This document shows positions 1 to 11,414 of a DNA stretch of 64,000 nucleotides, piece after piece. This stretch comes from Gonapodya prolifera JEL478 (Eukaryota > Monoblepharomycota > Monoblepharidomycetes > Monoblepharidales > Gonapodyaceae). How positions within the stretch are numbered: position 1 is the first letter of the stretch; each line of letters starts with the position of its first letter. Below the pieces are notes generated by a model. That model did not search any database and was not told where the DNA came from. It saw only the letters and a program-made list of their open reading frames with translations. Position numbers and translations under genes: made by a program. The stretch covers positions 65,831 to 129,830 of the forward strand of contig KQ965803.1 in the NCBI GenBank assembly GCA_001574975.1. Reading direction: 5' to 3'.

Positions 1-3000
1 CAGTGTCCCGAGAGGGCCCTGTCGTATGCCGGAGCATTGTGGGGACATTGGGGACACGCGTTCGAGGATTTGGTTGTTGCCAGTGGGACCGTCATGGCTG
101 GGATTGTTGTTTGGACGCCGAAAGACGCGTCTAGACGCGTGGAGGGCGAGAGTACGCTGACGACTGACACTGCGGAGCACAATAGCAGTACGCTGACGAC
201 CGACACTGCGGAGAACGGGGCTACTCTGACAACTGACAACCCGGGACACGAGTCCGTCCATCCTTCCACAACCACGGGACAAGGGCAAGGGCAACCCCCA
301 CCGTGGAACGCAGTCCAGCACGCATCACATCCGCTCGGGCGAACGTTGACCCGCTGCGTGGGTCACGATGTAAGCGCGTTTTCCCCTGTTCTTCCTTCTT
401 CCTTTCCCTCCCACACCCATACTCACCACTCACACCCCCAACGCAACCCAGGGCGCAATCTTCTCCGTCGCATTCTCCCCGCGCGGAACGTTCCTGGTCT
501 CGGCGGGTGACGACAGGACTGTGCGGACGTGGGATATCTCCGGGTTCGGGTCCAAGGGCAGGTAGGAGACGTTTTGTTGCTGTTTGTTCCGTCCTCTGTC
601 CTCCCACCTCCTCACACGCCCCCACACACTCCCCCCCGCCGAAAAAATAGGGAAACAACACATCCAGCAACAACATCCTACGGCCACATATCCCGCGCAT
701 GGCGCGCACTGTTCCTTCCCACCTCCCCCCCCTCCACCACCTCCGCAATCTCCACATCTTCTCCCTTTCCTTCCTCCACCTCCAGCTCCCCTTCCCTCCC
801 CACCACCACCACCAGCACCACCCCCCCACCACCCACTCACGCCATCTCATCCTCCGAAGATGCCACCGCCCGCATCTGGCGTCTCTCCTTCGGCACGCGC
901 CCGGGCGCCGCGGGGGACTCCTCCGCGCGGTGCGTGGCGATGCTTGGAGGGGGTACGGGCGCGCGAGAGGGGAAAGGGGGGCTGGCGGGCGGTGGGGGGC
1001 ATGAGAAGAGGAATGTGTGGAGTTTGGATGCGGTTGCGGTTGTGTTGGGAGGGGGAAGGGACAGGGGCGGTGGAGAAGGCGAAGTGGGCAGTGTGGGGGC
1101 GAGTGCAGAAGACGCCCCAGCGGTGCGTGTCCTCGTAGCGACAGGCGGCGGCGACGGCGGGATCAGAGTATGGGACCAGACGGATACGGTCGCCGAGGCG
1201 GAACGTGGGCCGGCGATCGAGTCGTTCAGAGTTTTCGGACCGGGTGGTCTGCCCCTCGGTGACTCCGCCTCCGCCTCCGCCTCCGCCTCTGGTGCGGCAG
1301 AGGGTGGGAGAAGAAAGCGAGGAAGAGGCAAGAAGGGCAAGGGGGCGTCTGCAAAGACCAACGCTGCGGAAGAACCGGAAGCGCTCGTGGAGGACGGGAC
1401 CACCACACCGCCGCAACCCCAGCCCGCTATCATCGGGTACCACCTCGTGTCCCCTTTTCTACTTTTGACGGTCGGTGCCGGTGGGGATTTCCTTGCCAAG
1501 CGGCTGGACGCTCACCCGGAGGAGCCAAGCGTTATTTCAATGGACGGCGGGCTGTTCTTTTCGGATGCTCGGTTCACGCGGCACGTTGAACTGGCGTCGT
1601 GCCAATCGACCCCGCCCGGTTCGGCCGTCGTTGTTGCTGGGAACCATGTAGGGCAGTTCTGTGGCTTGTTGTGTGACGAACATTTGCAGACCACGGTGCG
1701 GTCTGTTGTGTGGTCCGCTGGGTCCGAGGCAGGTACAGACCGAGTTCAAGGTATCTGGATGTACCCCAAACCCGGGACGGATGCGGGCACCTTCAGGTGC
1801 GACGTGTTCTCCTTGGACTCTGCCGGGTGTGTTTCGTGGTGGGAAATGACCCTGTCTGCGGACGCGGCACGCCCGAGCGGGGTGGTCCCGGTCGCGAGCT
1901 TCACGTATCAACACAGGGAGGTGCACCATGCGGCGGTGACATACATTGACGCGACACGGTGGATTGTCGGGATTGCGACACACGTGGGGACGGTCGATTT
2001 GTGGGCGGCGGCGGCTGACGGGGTGAAAACGAAACTGTCCTCGATTACCGTGTGTCAAAGCGGCATGCCTGCCACGTCGCTCGCGCTGCGGACGGTCGCC
2101 CACCAGAACGGCCACGAACTGCGGATGATTACCACGTCACGAGATGGACGATGGTGGGCGTGGAAGGTTGTCATCGCTGTTGGGAGAAATGGCTACCCTG
2201 TTGAACAGCACGTCGAGCAAGAAGCGGATGTTGTCAAAGGAGAAGATTTGAGCGAAGATGAGGAAGACGATCGAAGTGATGTCGGTAGCGAAGTGCACGA
2301 AGGTACTCGTGCGACGGATGGTTTCGGTGGAGCTGGGGTAGCGAAATTGAACGGAATGCGAGTGACGTTGGGCTGGCTCGAAGGTGTGGGTACCGCATGC
2401 GCTTTCCGGCAGCTTGTGTGTTGAGTTGAGTCTTCAACGTTTTCCTTAGTTGCTCCAACGCGATTCTAGCGTCGCCCCCCTTCTTGCTTGGGGCTTCAAA
2501 AGTTCTCGTTTCTTCATTTATGACGTGAACCTGCGCTCCGAGGTGAGAATGTGAAAGTCGAAAGGAGTTCGCCACGCGTGTGAACGACTTTTACATCAGA
2601 TATTTTCGATTGCTTGCGGCGGAGCACATCGTCGGTGGCATGTATCAATGGAGCAAAGTAGAGATGGCTCTTGGAATTGTGCCTTTATTTTCTCGAAAGG
2701 CGGTGGGGTGAGAACTTCTTTCCTGTTCTTCTGTTCTTCCGAAAAAGCTTGTCTCATTAAACTTGGCTGGTAGACGTGGCTCTCGAAGAGTTCCAAATTT
2801 GAAAAATCACAAGCGATGACCAGAGTCCTGCAGCCAAGCTTTCACGGCATGGGTATTTCGAGTGTGGCAATTCTCGGAAAGAACCGCGCCGGAGCGTTGT
2901 CCATTGTGACAGGAGGTGACGATGGCATCCTTCGATTGAGCGAATGTGAGTTTGCTCTCAGTGGAGAACATGCAACCCACTCATATCGAACTTTCGCAGT

Positions 3001-4226
3001 ATCTGTGGAGCCGGAATCACGACCGTCCTTTTTACCAATCTTTGGGTATCCGTCCCATTTGAACACGATCAAATCAATAACCAAAGCCCAACACTATATT
3101 GGCGGTGAATTACGCCTGTCGGACGAACCCCCAACGTGGATCTTTACCGGCGGGAGCAAGGAAGAGCTCGTCGTATGGCGCATTCTTCGTGAGAATGACA
3201 GAATAGACCTGGGTGTGATTGCAAAAACTTCCAATGAGAGGTTCGGCAGATGGTGATCGGCTTTCGTTGCCTTGTTCTTACTCCGCTCAACGACCTCAGT
3301 CCGGACTACGACACCAGGATCATGTCGATTACCTCTTGGACTCTTGAAACCTTTAATGAAGGGCAGATTGTTGCTTGCGCTGCCCAATCAGATGGCTATA
3401 TCCGGATATTCGCCTTCGAGCCACGCAAGCAAACATTTACACAACTGGCGCAGATTGGCCCCGACAGTCATTGCGTTCTCAAGCTGCGTCATCTAGTTGT
3501 TCCTCGCTCTCAAGTGCCTGAAGGTATCACCCTGGCGTTCCCAGCTGTTGTTCTCCTTGCCAGTGCAAGCACCGATGGAATTCTTCGCCTGTGGGATTGC
3601 AGCTCTGCAGCCTTCGGAAACAAGAAGAGTACAGAAATGAGAGATTTGCAACCCGTGTGGAGTGGGCAATTGCACGAAAATGGTGTTAATGGACTCGACA
3701 TTCATTGGTGTGAGTATTTCTACCGTGATTTTCGTCCAAGGCTCACTCAGACTGCGCCTGGTTCAAAGGCAAAGACACACAACGACTGATTGTAGCAACA
3801 GGCTCAGATGATAATTCATTGGCTGTGACGCTCTTCGAACTTTGTGGAAAGGCGGGAAAGCTCACCACCGCAAGTTATTCAACGATCCGGGAAAATTCAG
3901 CACATTCTTCGAACGTAACTGGCGTGAAGATTATCACACGGGTTGGGGAGATTCGTAGAGATGAAATCCGCTCACCTCTGATGGGATTGACGATAGCTTC
4001 ATCGTCCATCGATCAATGCTTAAGGGTTTGGTCTCTCCATCGTCTGGGAGGTCAAATGGATAATGATTTCATATTTCGACTCCTATGCCAGCATACATTG
4101 GATATCGCAGATCTTGCAGATTTTGATATGGTTTCTTTTGACACAATGTCCAGAATTTCTGGACGACACCAATCGTTTTGTGTACTAGTGGGTGCTGGAT
4201 TACAACATTTGACTCTAGAGAGATAG
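1..4226 (+). CDS. WDR6/Trm734-like WD40 protein, 5' partial
   Basis: WD40 protein resembling WDR6 / yeast Trm734 (Rtt10), the partner of the Trm7 tRNA 2'-O-methyltransferase. Seen: beta-propeller repeats in order, including GAIFSVAFSPRG (about 452), YGHISRAWRALFLP then SSEDATARIWRL (about 690-880), an LGWLEG motif near 2380, GFKSSRFFIYDV (about 2490), IACGGAHRRWHV (about 2605), and C-terminal TIASSSIDQCLRVWSLHRL. This order matches WDR6. At least six short introns are inferred: 370-451, 562-650, about 2386-2447, 2541-2600, 2706-2773, 3253-3299 and 3708-3760. A (CCTCCG)n run at 1264-1290 encodes a Ser-Ala repeat. The 5' end lies outside the window. The 3' end faces the convergent ankyrin-like gene, with stops only about 24 bp apart. 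The first half is strongly GC-rich and the second half is not. Family call is firm; individual splice sites are by eye. Confidence 0.85.
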
Positions 4227-4250
4227 ATAGTGTAAATATACGGTCGGTGT

Positions 4251-6200
4251 TCACATATGTAAGGCATCATAAATACGTCGAAACGTCTTCGTTGCATGTT
4301 GCAAAATGATCCCCGATTCTTCTTTCACGATTTCCATAAGATGATTGACGCGAACCACATCCCTGTCCGTGTTTGAAATACCTTGCATGCTAGTATCACG
4401 CCCGTTGTACACGCTTTGTGAAGAATCTGCAGAATCGAATCGTGCAGAGTCTTCAGAAGAAACAACAGGCGGTGTAATAAGAGATTTCAAAGAGCTTTCC
4501 TGGGTGTGTGGTGAAGGGGCAGAGTTGGGGGTTGCTGTCGAGGCTGCGGTTTCGGCGGATGATGTTGCATTAAGGGTCATTTGGGGCCCAATTGAATAGT
4601 TCATCGCACTTTGTACCGCTGCCGTCGGTGCTTCAATGCAGAGTTCCCCGGTGTCAAGGAGGAATGGGAAGCAATATCTTGTTGTCCGAACACCGTGGAG
4701 CACCACAATCCCTAGCAGTATCAACAGCAGAATGCTGCAGAGAGCGAAACACTCAGACCATCGATGGCTCCAAGTGAATTGGGCCTCGGACACCAAGGCC
4801 AATGGTGCATCTGCAGATACACTGTCCACTTTTAGTTGTTCCTTCATTTCACTTTCATCCACTGTATCACTATCCGCAAAGGAGGCTTCACCGACTTCTG
4901 GGGACACAACATTTGATGTTGCACCCTCGTCTGAATCCTCGAAATAATCCTCCACTACCTCAACAGCATCAAGTGAGTCCCAATCTACAGTCTGCTCCAC
5001 TTTGGGATCAGCACTCGGGGGAATGCCAACAATCCCTTCATCCAACTCCTCGCAAATATCCTCTAGAACAGAACTTGCGGTCCCAGCGAAACTCTCTTGT
5101 TTGAACTGTTCCTGTTGCTCATAGTAGGCGTTCTCGATCTCCTCAATTAAGGCAGAGTCCTTTGACCTTTTTGCACGGAGGATGGCTTCTGGTGTCACCT
5201 CCGCACTGCATCTCAGCAAGAGCTGAATAACATCAAAGTTTGGTTTGAGAAATTCGTCCCGTCTAGAATTTTGCGTAGCAGGATTTTGCAAAACTACATA
5301 TGCGCCTTTCTCGTTGAACGGCACGCCTCGCGATGATGTCAGCGCAAACTCCAGTGCAGAAGAATAGCTGTAGGTTTTTAACCACCGGAACTTGCCGCAC
5401 CAATCGTCTGCTGTCCATACATCGAAAAAGTTGGCCACGTTCCATTCAATCTTAGCGTTTGGATCGGCACCTGTTCAGTCACGTTCGAGGAACAATCTTC
5501 ATAGCCTTCTGCATTTGAGATTAGGAATACACTCACCAGCCAGCAACAGCATACGAACTAGTTCAACCGTTTCATCCCCGCTTGATCGAATTGCTAGAGC
5601 TAAACAAGACTCCATGGGGAGTGTTTCCTCAACCTGTTCGCCACTTGGCAAGGTCACTTGGAGCGTAACAATTTTGCGAACGTTGGGATTCGCACCACTC
5701 CGAATGCAGTGCTCAATCGCCTTTAAATTCGATGTCTCGATTGCTTCAAGGAGGCGGGCATCAAGTTCGGGATGGACATTGGGTTGCGTTTCAACATCTT
5801 CCTCCCAATCAAAACGAAGGGGAACAGGATCCCGTTTTTCCTCGTTGACTCTGTCGTCGATAGTCAAACGCATCACTTCTCCTTCGATTGCATCGTTGGA
5901 TGACTCAAATGGATTGACGACTTCCTTTTCAACGATCACATCGTCCTCAACAAAGATATCGTGAGTCCCGTCTGAAGATCCATCGACTTCGTCCATTCGT
6001 CTTCGCCGGACGCGAATCGTTCGTCCTTCCTCGTCCTGGAAGAGCTTTTCTTCATCCTCACAGTCCGCAAACTCTTTGTCGAGTTGATTTGAGGTTTCTG
6101 CATCGTCTTTCAAGCGCAGGATCGTTACAATGGAAGCGGATGGTGATGGTGAGACGTATGTAAAGAAAGTTTGGGGTGGAGTCGACGGTCTCGCTTCCAT
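4251..6200 (-). CDS. Ankyrin-like single-pass membrane protein
   Basis: Two exons, 6200-5537 and 5470-4251, joined by a 66-nt intron with a clean GTGAGT donor and CAG acceptor. The N-terminal region is acidic and Ser-rich. It is followed by degenerate ankyrin-like repeats: LLEAIETSNLKAIEHCIRSG then ANPN, and after the intron GADPNAKIEWN with a stretch where FDVIQLLLRCSAEVTPEA fits a repeat helix pair. A second acidic region precedes one hydrophobic segment (ALCSILLLILLGIVVLHGV, about 4690-4750). The segment after it contains Cys residues and NYS/NAT sequons, so it may be lumenal or extracellular. Start chosen at ATG 6200, the first Met of the open frame. No enzyme motif is visible. Tail-side function unknown; a membrane-anchored scaffold is an inference only. 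Confidence 0.7.
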
Positions 6201-6291
6201 TATGTTTGATTGATGGAAGGAAGCTACGTGGAACCGAAAAAGGAAGTAACAGAGAGTTACAGTAAAACCAGCAAATACATTATTTATTTCT

Positions 6292-7498
6292 CTAATTTAA
6301 CGAAAATGCAATGGGTTTCGTCAATATTTTAGCGGCTCCCAAGTTCTTCAATCGCTTTTGCCTGGTGATGATAGAACACACCGACTTTTGATTTGCAGGC
6401 GACCATAAACCGTCGTTCCTGAGACTCACTGTCGTTGAAATTTCTTCATTACGAACGAGCATATCAGTTGACCTGGTTTGCAGCAGCATTGTTGAGGTCA
6501 TGGCTAACAAGGCTTGGCTTCCAAAGCGTGGGTTTTTAATCTGAAGAGAGTGATGGTTAATATCGTAAATACGACTAACAAGGCGGAAAGGAGCCCTTGA
6601 GTGTCAACTCACTTCTATTCGCGGACACATTACTCTCAGCGTCTTTGTAATCACAACCGTAAATCCTTGCCTCTGCACGTATATGTATGTGAGATATTGA
6701 CCAACAGTGTAAACTGCGAGACTGGAGAAAATGTGCCAGAGAGCATGTCCTGGCACCCATCGTCTGATTCCAGTGGGGATTTTCTCGCACAAGGTTTCAT
6801 TGAGAGTCCACAAAAGCACAGCAGTAATCGCGAGAGTGAAAGATAAGCCCGGCAAGTGTTGTACATCGTGCAGGTGAGGTCGGTTCTCACGAGTGGTAAC
6901 AAACACCAGGAGGTACAAAAGAGACGAAAGAATTCCAAATAAAATGTTTCCACTGGGGCCGATGCTGAGAGCTTGCTGAACAGTCGCCATCGAGATACCA
7001 CTCGCAACAGATATGGCACAGACTGAAGATCCATAGTGATACACCTGAAACGTCCATCGGCCTTTCTCCATCTCATACGCATTGATGTCATCAAAGAGGA
7101 GATACGCAGCGATGAGGATAGGCATCCCCATAGTTACGGGATCCAAGATACACCAAAATAAGTCTCCGGTGTAGTGTCCCAAAAACGAAGTCACTCCATT
7201 AAGAGCGATAAAAGCATAGATCAAGCTTCAAAGTTATGAAGTTGAGTCCAAATGATCAGTCCCTGCGCAGTAAAACCGAAATTCATTTGAAGTTTCCTCA
7301 CCGGATGCTCGCAACGACATGCTGGCTCCCCAAAAGCCCATAAAGCCCCACAAAAGTGATCACGGGAGCAGTAAATGCGCTGAAATATTCGGGAGTTCCC
7401 TTGGGCTCGGCGCTTGACTCGCAGAATACCATTTTTCGATGGTTTGATCGGCAGGTTCGCCGCGAAGATCCGTACGATTGTCGCTTCCGCCTTTCCAT
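6292..7498 (-). CDS. Alkaline ceramidase/CREST-like 7TM protein
   Basis: Multi-pass membrane protein of the CREST/alkaline ceramidase type, whose characterised members cleave amide bonds of ceramides in ER/Golgi membranes using a Zn-bound His/Asp/Ser set. Seen: an N-terminal FCESSAEPKG-like segment recalling the family's D-x-C-E start, NGVTSFLGHYTG (Ser/His), LDPVTMGMP (Asp) and PGHALWHIFSSLAVY, the typical HxxxWH. About seven hydrophobic segments. Exons 7498-7302, 7225-6613 and 6540-6292 give an exact 352-codon frame. The first intron must end in AAG, unusual but the only acceptor keeping the frame. The last exon adds a hydrophilic tail. Family membership is likely; substrate is not shown, and progestin-receptor-like CREST members are an alternative. 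Confidence 0.62.
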
Positions 7499-7568
7499 TT
7501 AAATAATGCAACAATAGATTTTAAACTAAAATAATAATTCCCCAGACAACGGGTATTATAAAAACACG

Positions 7569-8694
7569 TCAGAGAAGTCCCTTCGAGGGTAGTGCTATAC
7601 CCCAGTCTTCTATCCGAACATCCTCGAGCGAATGTACGACATCGCCACCCCTCTCGTATACCTGCGAGCGTAGATTTGCGTACTGGGATCTTACCAAGCC
7701 GAGAAACGCCGGGTCCGACCCAATGACCCAGATGGGCACCATGTTAGCGCGAAGCGCAGCAAGCACACCATTTGGAGAGTCTTGAATTATCGGTTGGGTA
7801 AGAAGTCAGGAGAGAAGGACTTCGGGTTTGCGGTGGTATCTTCCTTTCCAGGGCGACTTACCTTCAAACACCAGGACTTCCCGAGCGCCCTCCTCTTTCA
7901 CTCCCATCCTTCGAGCAGCTTCCTGAAAAATATCAGGCTCTGGCTTACCTCGCGATACGCGTGGGTCATCACCAAGAACCCAACATCCTTCAAAGAGCGA
8001 AAAGAGATCTGGACATGCCGAGCGCTTTATCGAAAACTCTGGGAGAGCCGAAGAAGTGGCGATCTATCGCGTCCCCAGAGGCGTGACAGACGATGCAATA
8101 TTGACGTAAACCTCGTGACACCTACGGAGATCGGAATGCTCACTGACTTTAGACGGTTCACGATTGTCATGGCGCCGGGCAAGGGCTTAACAGTTCGCCA
8201 GAGTTCAGTCTATCGATTTTCGCACCAAAATAGGCCAGTGTTATCATTTCCCGCTGAACAAGTGGTTCTAGTGACACACCTGTCGTTTTCTCAACTCAAG
8301 TCGATATTCTTCAGGGGTCAATGATGCACCGGTTGACTCCAGAATAAGCTTTGTCGACTTTGAAGACAAGAGAGCATCATACCAATCCATCATCTCGTAC
8401 CATACTATGCAGGCGGCTCGTTTTGAACAAACGCACCTCTTCCGCCTTCAAACCCAGCCTCGCTGCGTTGACTTCATCGGACAGTGTGAGACCCCTTTCG
8501 CCGAGGATTGCCGATGCTGCCTGATAGTAGCAGCGCTCTGTATCGAGGAGAAGCCCATCCTAACAGAGGTTGCAAAGATTAAGGTCAAGGAGAGAACATG
8601 CAATGTGACTCCAAGCCCCATGTTGCGCTGGCCATTACATCGAGAAACATACCATATCAAAGATCGCGTAGCGGATGCGCGGGCGGCAAGGCAT
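7569..8694 (-). CDS. HAD-superfamily phosphatase, HDHD1/GS1-like
   Basis: Haloacid-dehalogenase phosphatase of the HDHD1 (pseudouridine-5'-phosphatase) / GS1 group, soluble and acting on small phosphate esters. Motifs are spread over about six exons on the minus strand: IFDM then DGLLLDTE (motif I, DxD, split by an intron near 8655-8590), a cap region with LTLSDEVNAARLGL and WYDALLSS, LPGAMTIVNRLK, IATSSALPEF (motif II), GDDPRVSRGKPEPDIFQEAA (motif III Lys) and VLVFEG then DSPNGVLAALRA (motif IV acidic pair). The terminal exon starts near 7783. Start ATG 8694 is the first Met before motif I. All catalytic positions are present. Exact junctions in the cap are uncertain. Substrate is inferred from family resemblance only. 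Confidence 0.8.
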
Positions 8695-9590
8695 CGTGGG
8701 TTGTCAAATGACGATCAGCTCTTCGCCTGGTGCACTGGGTGATTGGCGTGATGCACTGACGGTGGCTCAAAATTTGGTAGAGCGGCGGAACAGCGAGCCG
8801 ACAAAAAGACGGCGCTTGTCTGGCGCTGGAAGGAGGATTTGAGCGTGTTCCGTTGTTGGTGTCGCTTGTGGTCGAGCTGCGGTCACAATGACAGCACTTC
8901 TCCCCTTTAACCAAATATTATATATTCAGGGCCGCTGTTGGAGCATTCAAAGATGATTGTAGCAACGGCGGGTAGCAACAGCGGGTGCTGGCTTAGGCCA
9001 CGTAAAGATGTTGCTCCCCTTGCTCCCGTGGAAGGTGGTCCTGTCTTGAAAAAGATTAATTTCATATGAGTTGCACCTATGAGGTGCATCTAGATTACTC
9101 GCGGAGTGCGAGCTCGAAAAAGGGTCTTCTATTTTTGGAGGACCAGCCGCAGTTTTCAGGCTTTGACAAATCTACCTCACTTTCATAATAGTCCGGATTC
9201 CTTCGGTCTTCTTCTAAGTCACCCCGTTTCAGCTGCGCGTTTCTGAGAGAGCTCTCTCGAGAAGTCAAGCATTGCTTCCGCAGGCGTTGACGCCGGGTTT
9301 GCATTTCTCCGCGTGACGCACCCACCCACCAACCGCGACCAGACTGTTGAATTCAAGCCCACAGTGAGTTCCTGAATCTTCACCAATACGGCTATCTCGT
9401 AATGGAAAAGTTTCCGTGTTCGATTGATGATAGAGGCGGCTGAGGCAATATGGAGACGGCAGTTCCAAGAATCCGCTTAAATAACCGGGTCTCTGACGAT
9501 GCTGTTGAGCGGTGAGCCCTCCACCCACGCTAAGTGTCTATGAATTACCGTATTTTAACTACGGCCGTCGTACAGATCAACGCTACGTCA
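8695..9590. other. Intergenic region between divergent genes
   Basis: Upstream region shared by the HAD phosphatase (-) and the Zn2Cys6 gene (+). A short open stretch on the minus strand (9304-9095, basic then acidic) could be a leader or small exon, but nothing supports it. The true start exon of the Zn2Cys6 gene probably lies at the right end of this stretch. Confidence 0.4.
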
Positions 9591-11249
9591 ATCGCGGTCA
9601 CCTTCCCCATCACCGGTGTCATCCTCCGTTACTGTCACTTCGAGCAAAGATGTCCACCCTGATACCGATGACTCTGACTATGCTCCACGACGGAAACGGA
9701 AGCTGGCCCCCGCAAACCGCACGAACGGCCTCACAACGAGTTGCGACGCTTGCACGAGACGAAGAGTCCGATGCTCTCCTGAAGTGCCGTGTCCCCGTTG
9801 CGCCAAACTCGGAATTCCATGCACCCGTTTACGCAAAGTAAAGAAGCGTGGACCACGACCAAAAGTAAGATGACAAGCTTCTCCTTCTTTCAAAGCAATC
9901 TCACAAACGTATGCACAACAATGCTTTCCCTGCTCCTCAGTCTGATCCGACACCACAATCACTTGTTGTGGCTGATGCTGTCGCGCAAATGGAACTCTTT
10001 GCCCGAATCAAGCACATTGAGGATGAGGCCAGGGGGAGGAAAAGGCTGTCGGCAAAAAACGAACAAAACGAACAACCCTTTCCCCCCTTTGGTGAAATTG
10101 ATGACGACGAAGTGATGTCAGACAGGGTGGATATCACGGACTCGTCCAGTAAGGGTTCTACCGGACTCTTGGTACCAATTCCAGAGCCCCGACGAGGCCA
10201 CGAAAGGTGTCCAACCCCAGCGGCAGAAGCGGAGGAAAGCGAATCGCTTTCTATTCAACAACCGCCCAAGCGCCCTCGCAAGAGTGCACGACCCTTAAAG
10301 ATCCCGGTGCCATCCAAACCCACCGAAGACCGACAAAGACGTCCAGGAACGATGACCAAACGGACGCACTCTCATTCTCGCTCTGACTCGCCGTCCTCTA
10401 CATTCTCTGCTTCTCCGGACTGTCCTCCCCCAGATGACTCCGTGGCCCCTTTCGCATCTTCGAAGGAATGGTTATTACCCCAAAGCTCTGGTGATGTTCT
10501 GGATGGTTTATGGAGTGAGCGTGGCCCAGCGACCGCGGCAGAGTACGAGCGTACAAATTGGAAGCGGGATGATGAAGCACTCCCGAGGATGGACGGAATG
10601 TCTGTCCTATCCATGGTGGCAGCTGCATTAGACGACATAGGTGGACAGGGGGAAGCCAACATCGAGGGCGAACCATTTCAACCTAACGAGGAGCTGGATG
10701 AGAGTGTCTTCATCGGTGAAAGTGTGGGTATGCCAGAAGCAACAAATATCTTTTCACTCGACGGCTAAAGTGATCGATCCATTACAGCTCGGCCTACCGC
10801 CTCGCGTTGGGGTGCAAGTTCACCCGAACCTTCCACCTGTTGCAACAGACATCAACGATACATCCATTCCACCTTTCCCACCTTTCTCGCCTTTCCAAAT
10901 GTCAGATATACAAGGTGTGACCGGAGAGATTTCTGAAGCCTCTGGACTTAATGATACCCCTCGAAAGAGGCTGGACGCCGCGTTCTCATCATACTTCTCT
11001 CTCCCACCATTAAATGGAGCGCACGAATTGGAACCTACGAGTCCTTCTTACTTCATGCAAAATTCAGGGAACCGGTTGAACGTGTTCAATCATTCGCACA
11101 CCGCAGCAACACCATCTCTTGAGTACCCCGCATCATCGCGCTTCGCTCTGTTGCGCGATGATGAACGAAGGAGATTTGCACATGGACTCAAGGACATGGG
11201 TGTCTATTTACCTCAACGAACGCCAGGTACCCCACTTGAGATTGGGTAA
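9591..11249 (+). CDS. Zn2Cys6 fungal-type transcription factor
   Basis: Nuclear DNA-binding regulator. Seen: a basic stretch APRRKRKLAPANR, then the binuclear zinc cluster from CDACTRRRVRCSPEVPCPRC to GIPC (about 9735-9835, six cysteines, spacing CX2CX6CX5-6CX2CX6C), then a basic linker KVKKRGPRPK. An intron 9865-9940 follows, then an acidic, Ser/Pro-rich middle with a nuclear-localisation-like KRPRKSARPLK, a second intron about 10724-10789 and a Pro-rich tail. No fungal_trans ligand domain is visible, so it is short for the class. The exon holding the cluster has no in-frame ATG and begins after a likely CAG at about 9590; the start exon upstream is unresolved. Convergent with the LEUNIG-like gene about 165 bp downstream. 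Confidence 0.8.
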
Positions 11250-11414
11250 TGCGTGCCGTTAATGATCACATGTGTTGGATTAAGGTGACCGTCCATAATA
11301 TTTTAATTACCGCGGCCTATGATATTGCAAACCGTCTCATGTGTATTTTACATTCAAAAGAACATTGCGGAACCAGAAATACGGAAAGAGCGAACACAAA
11401 TGGTAGCACGTTCC

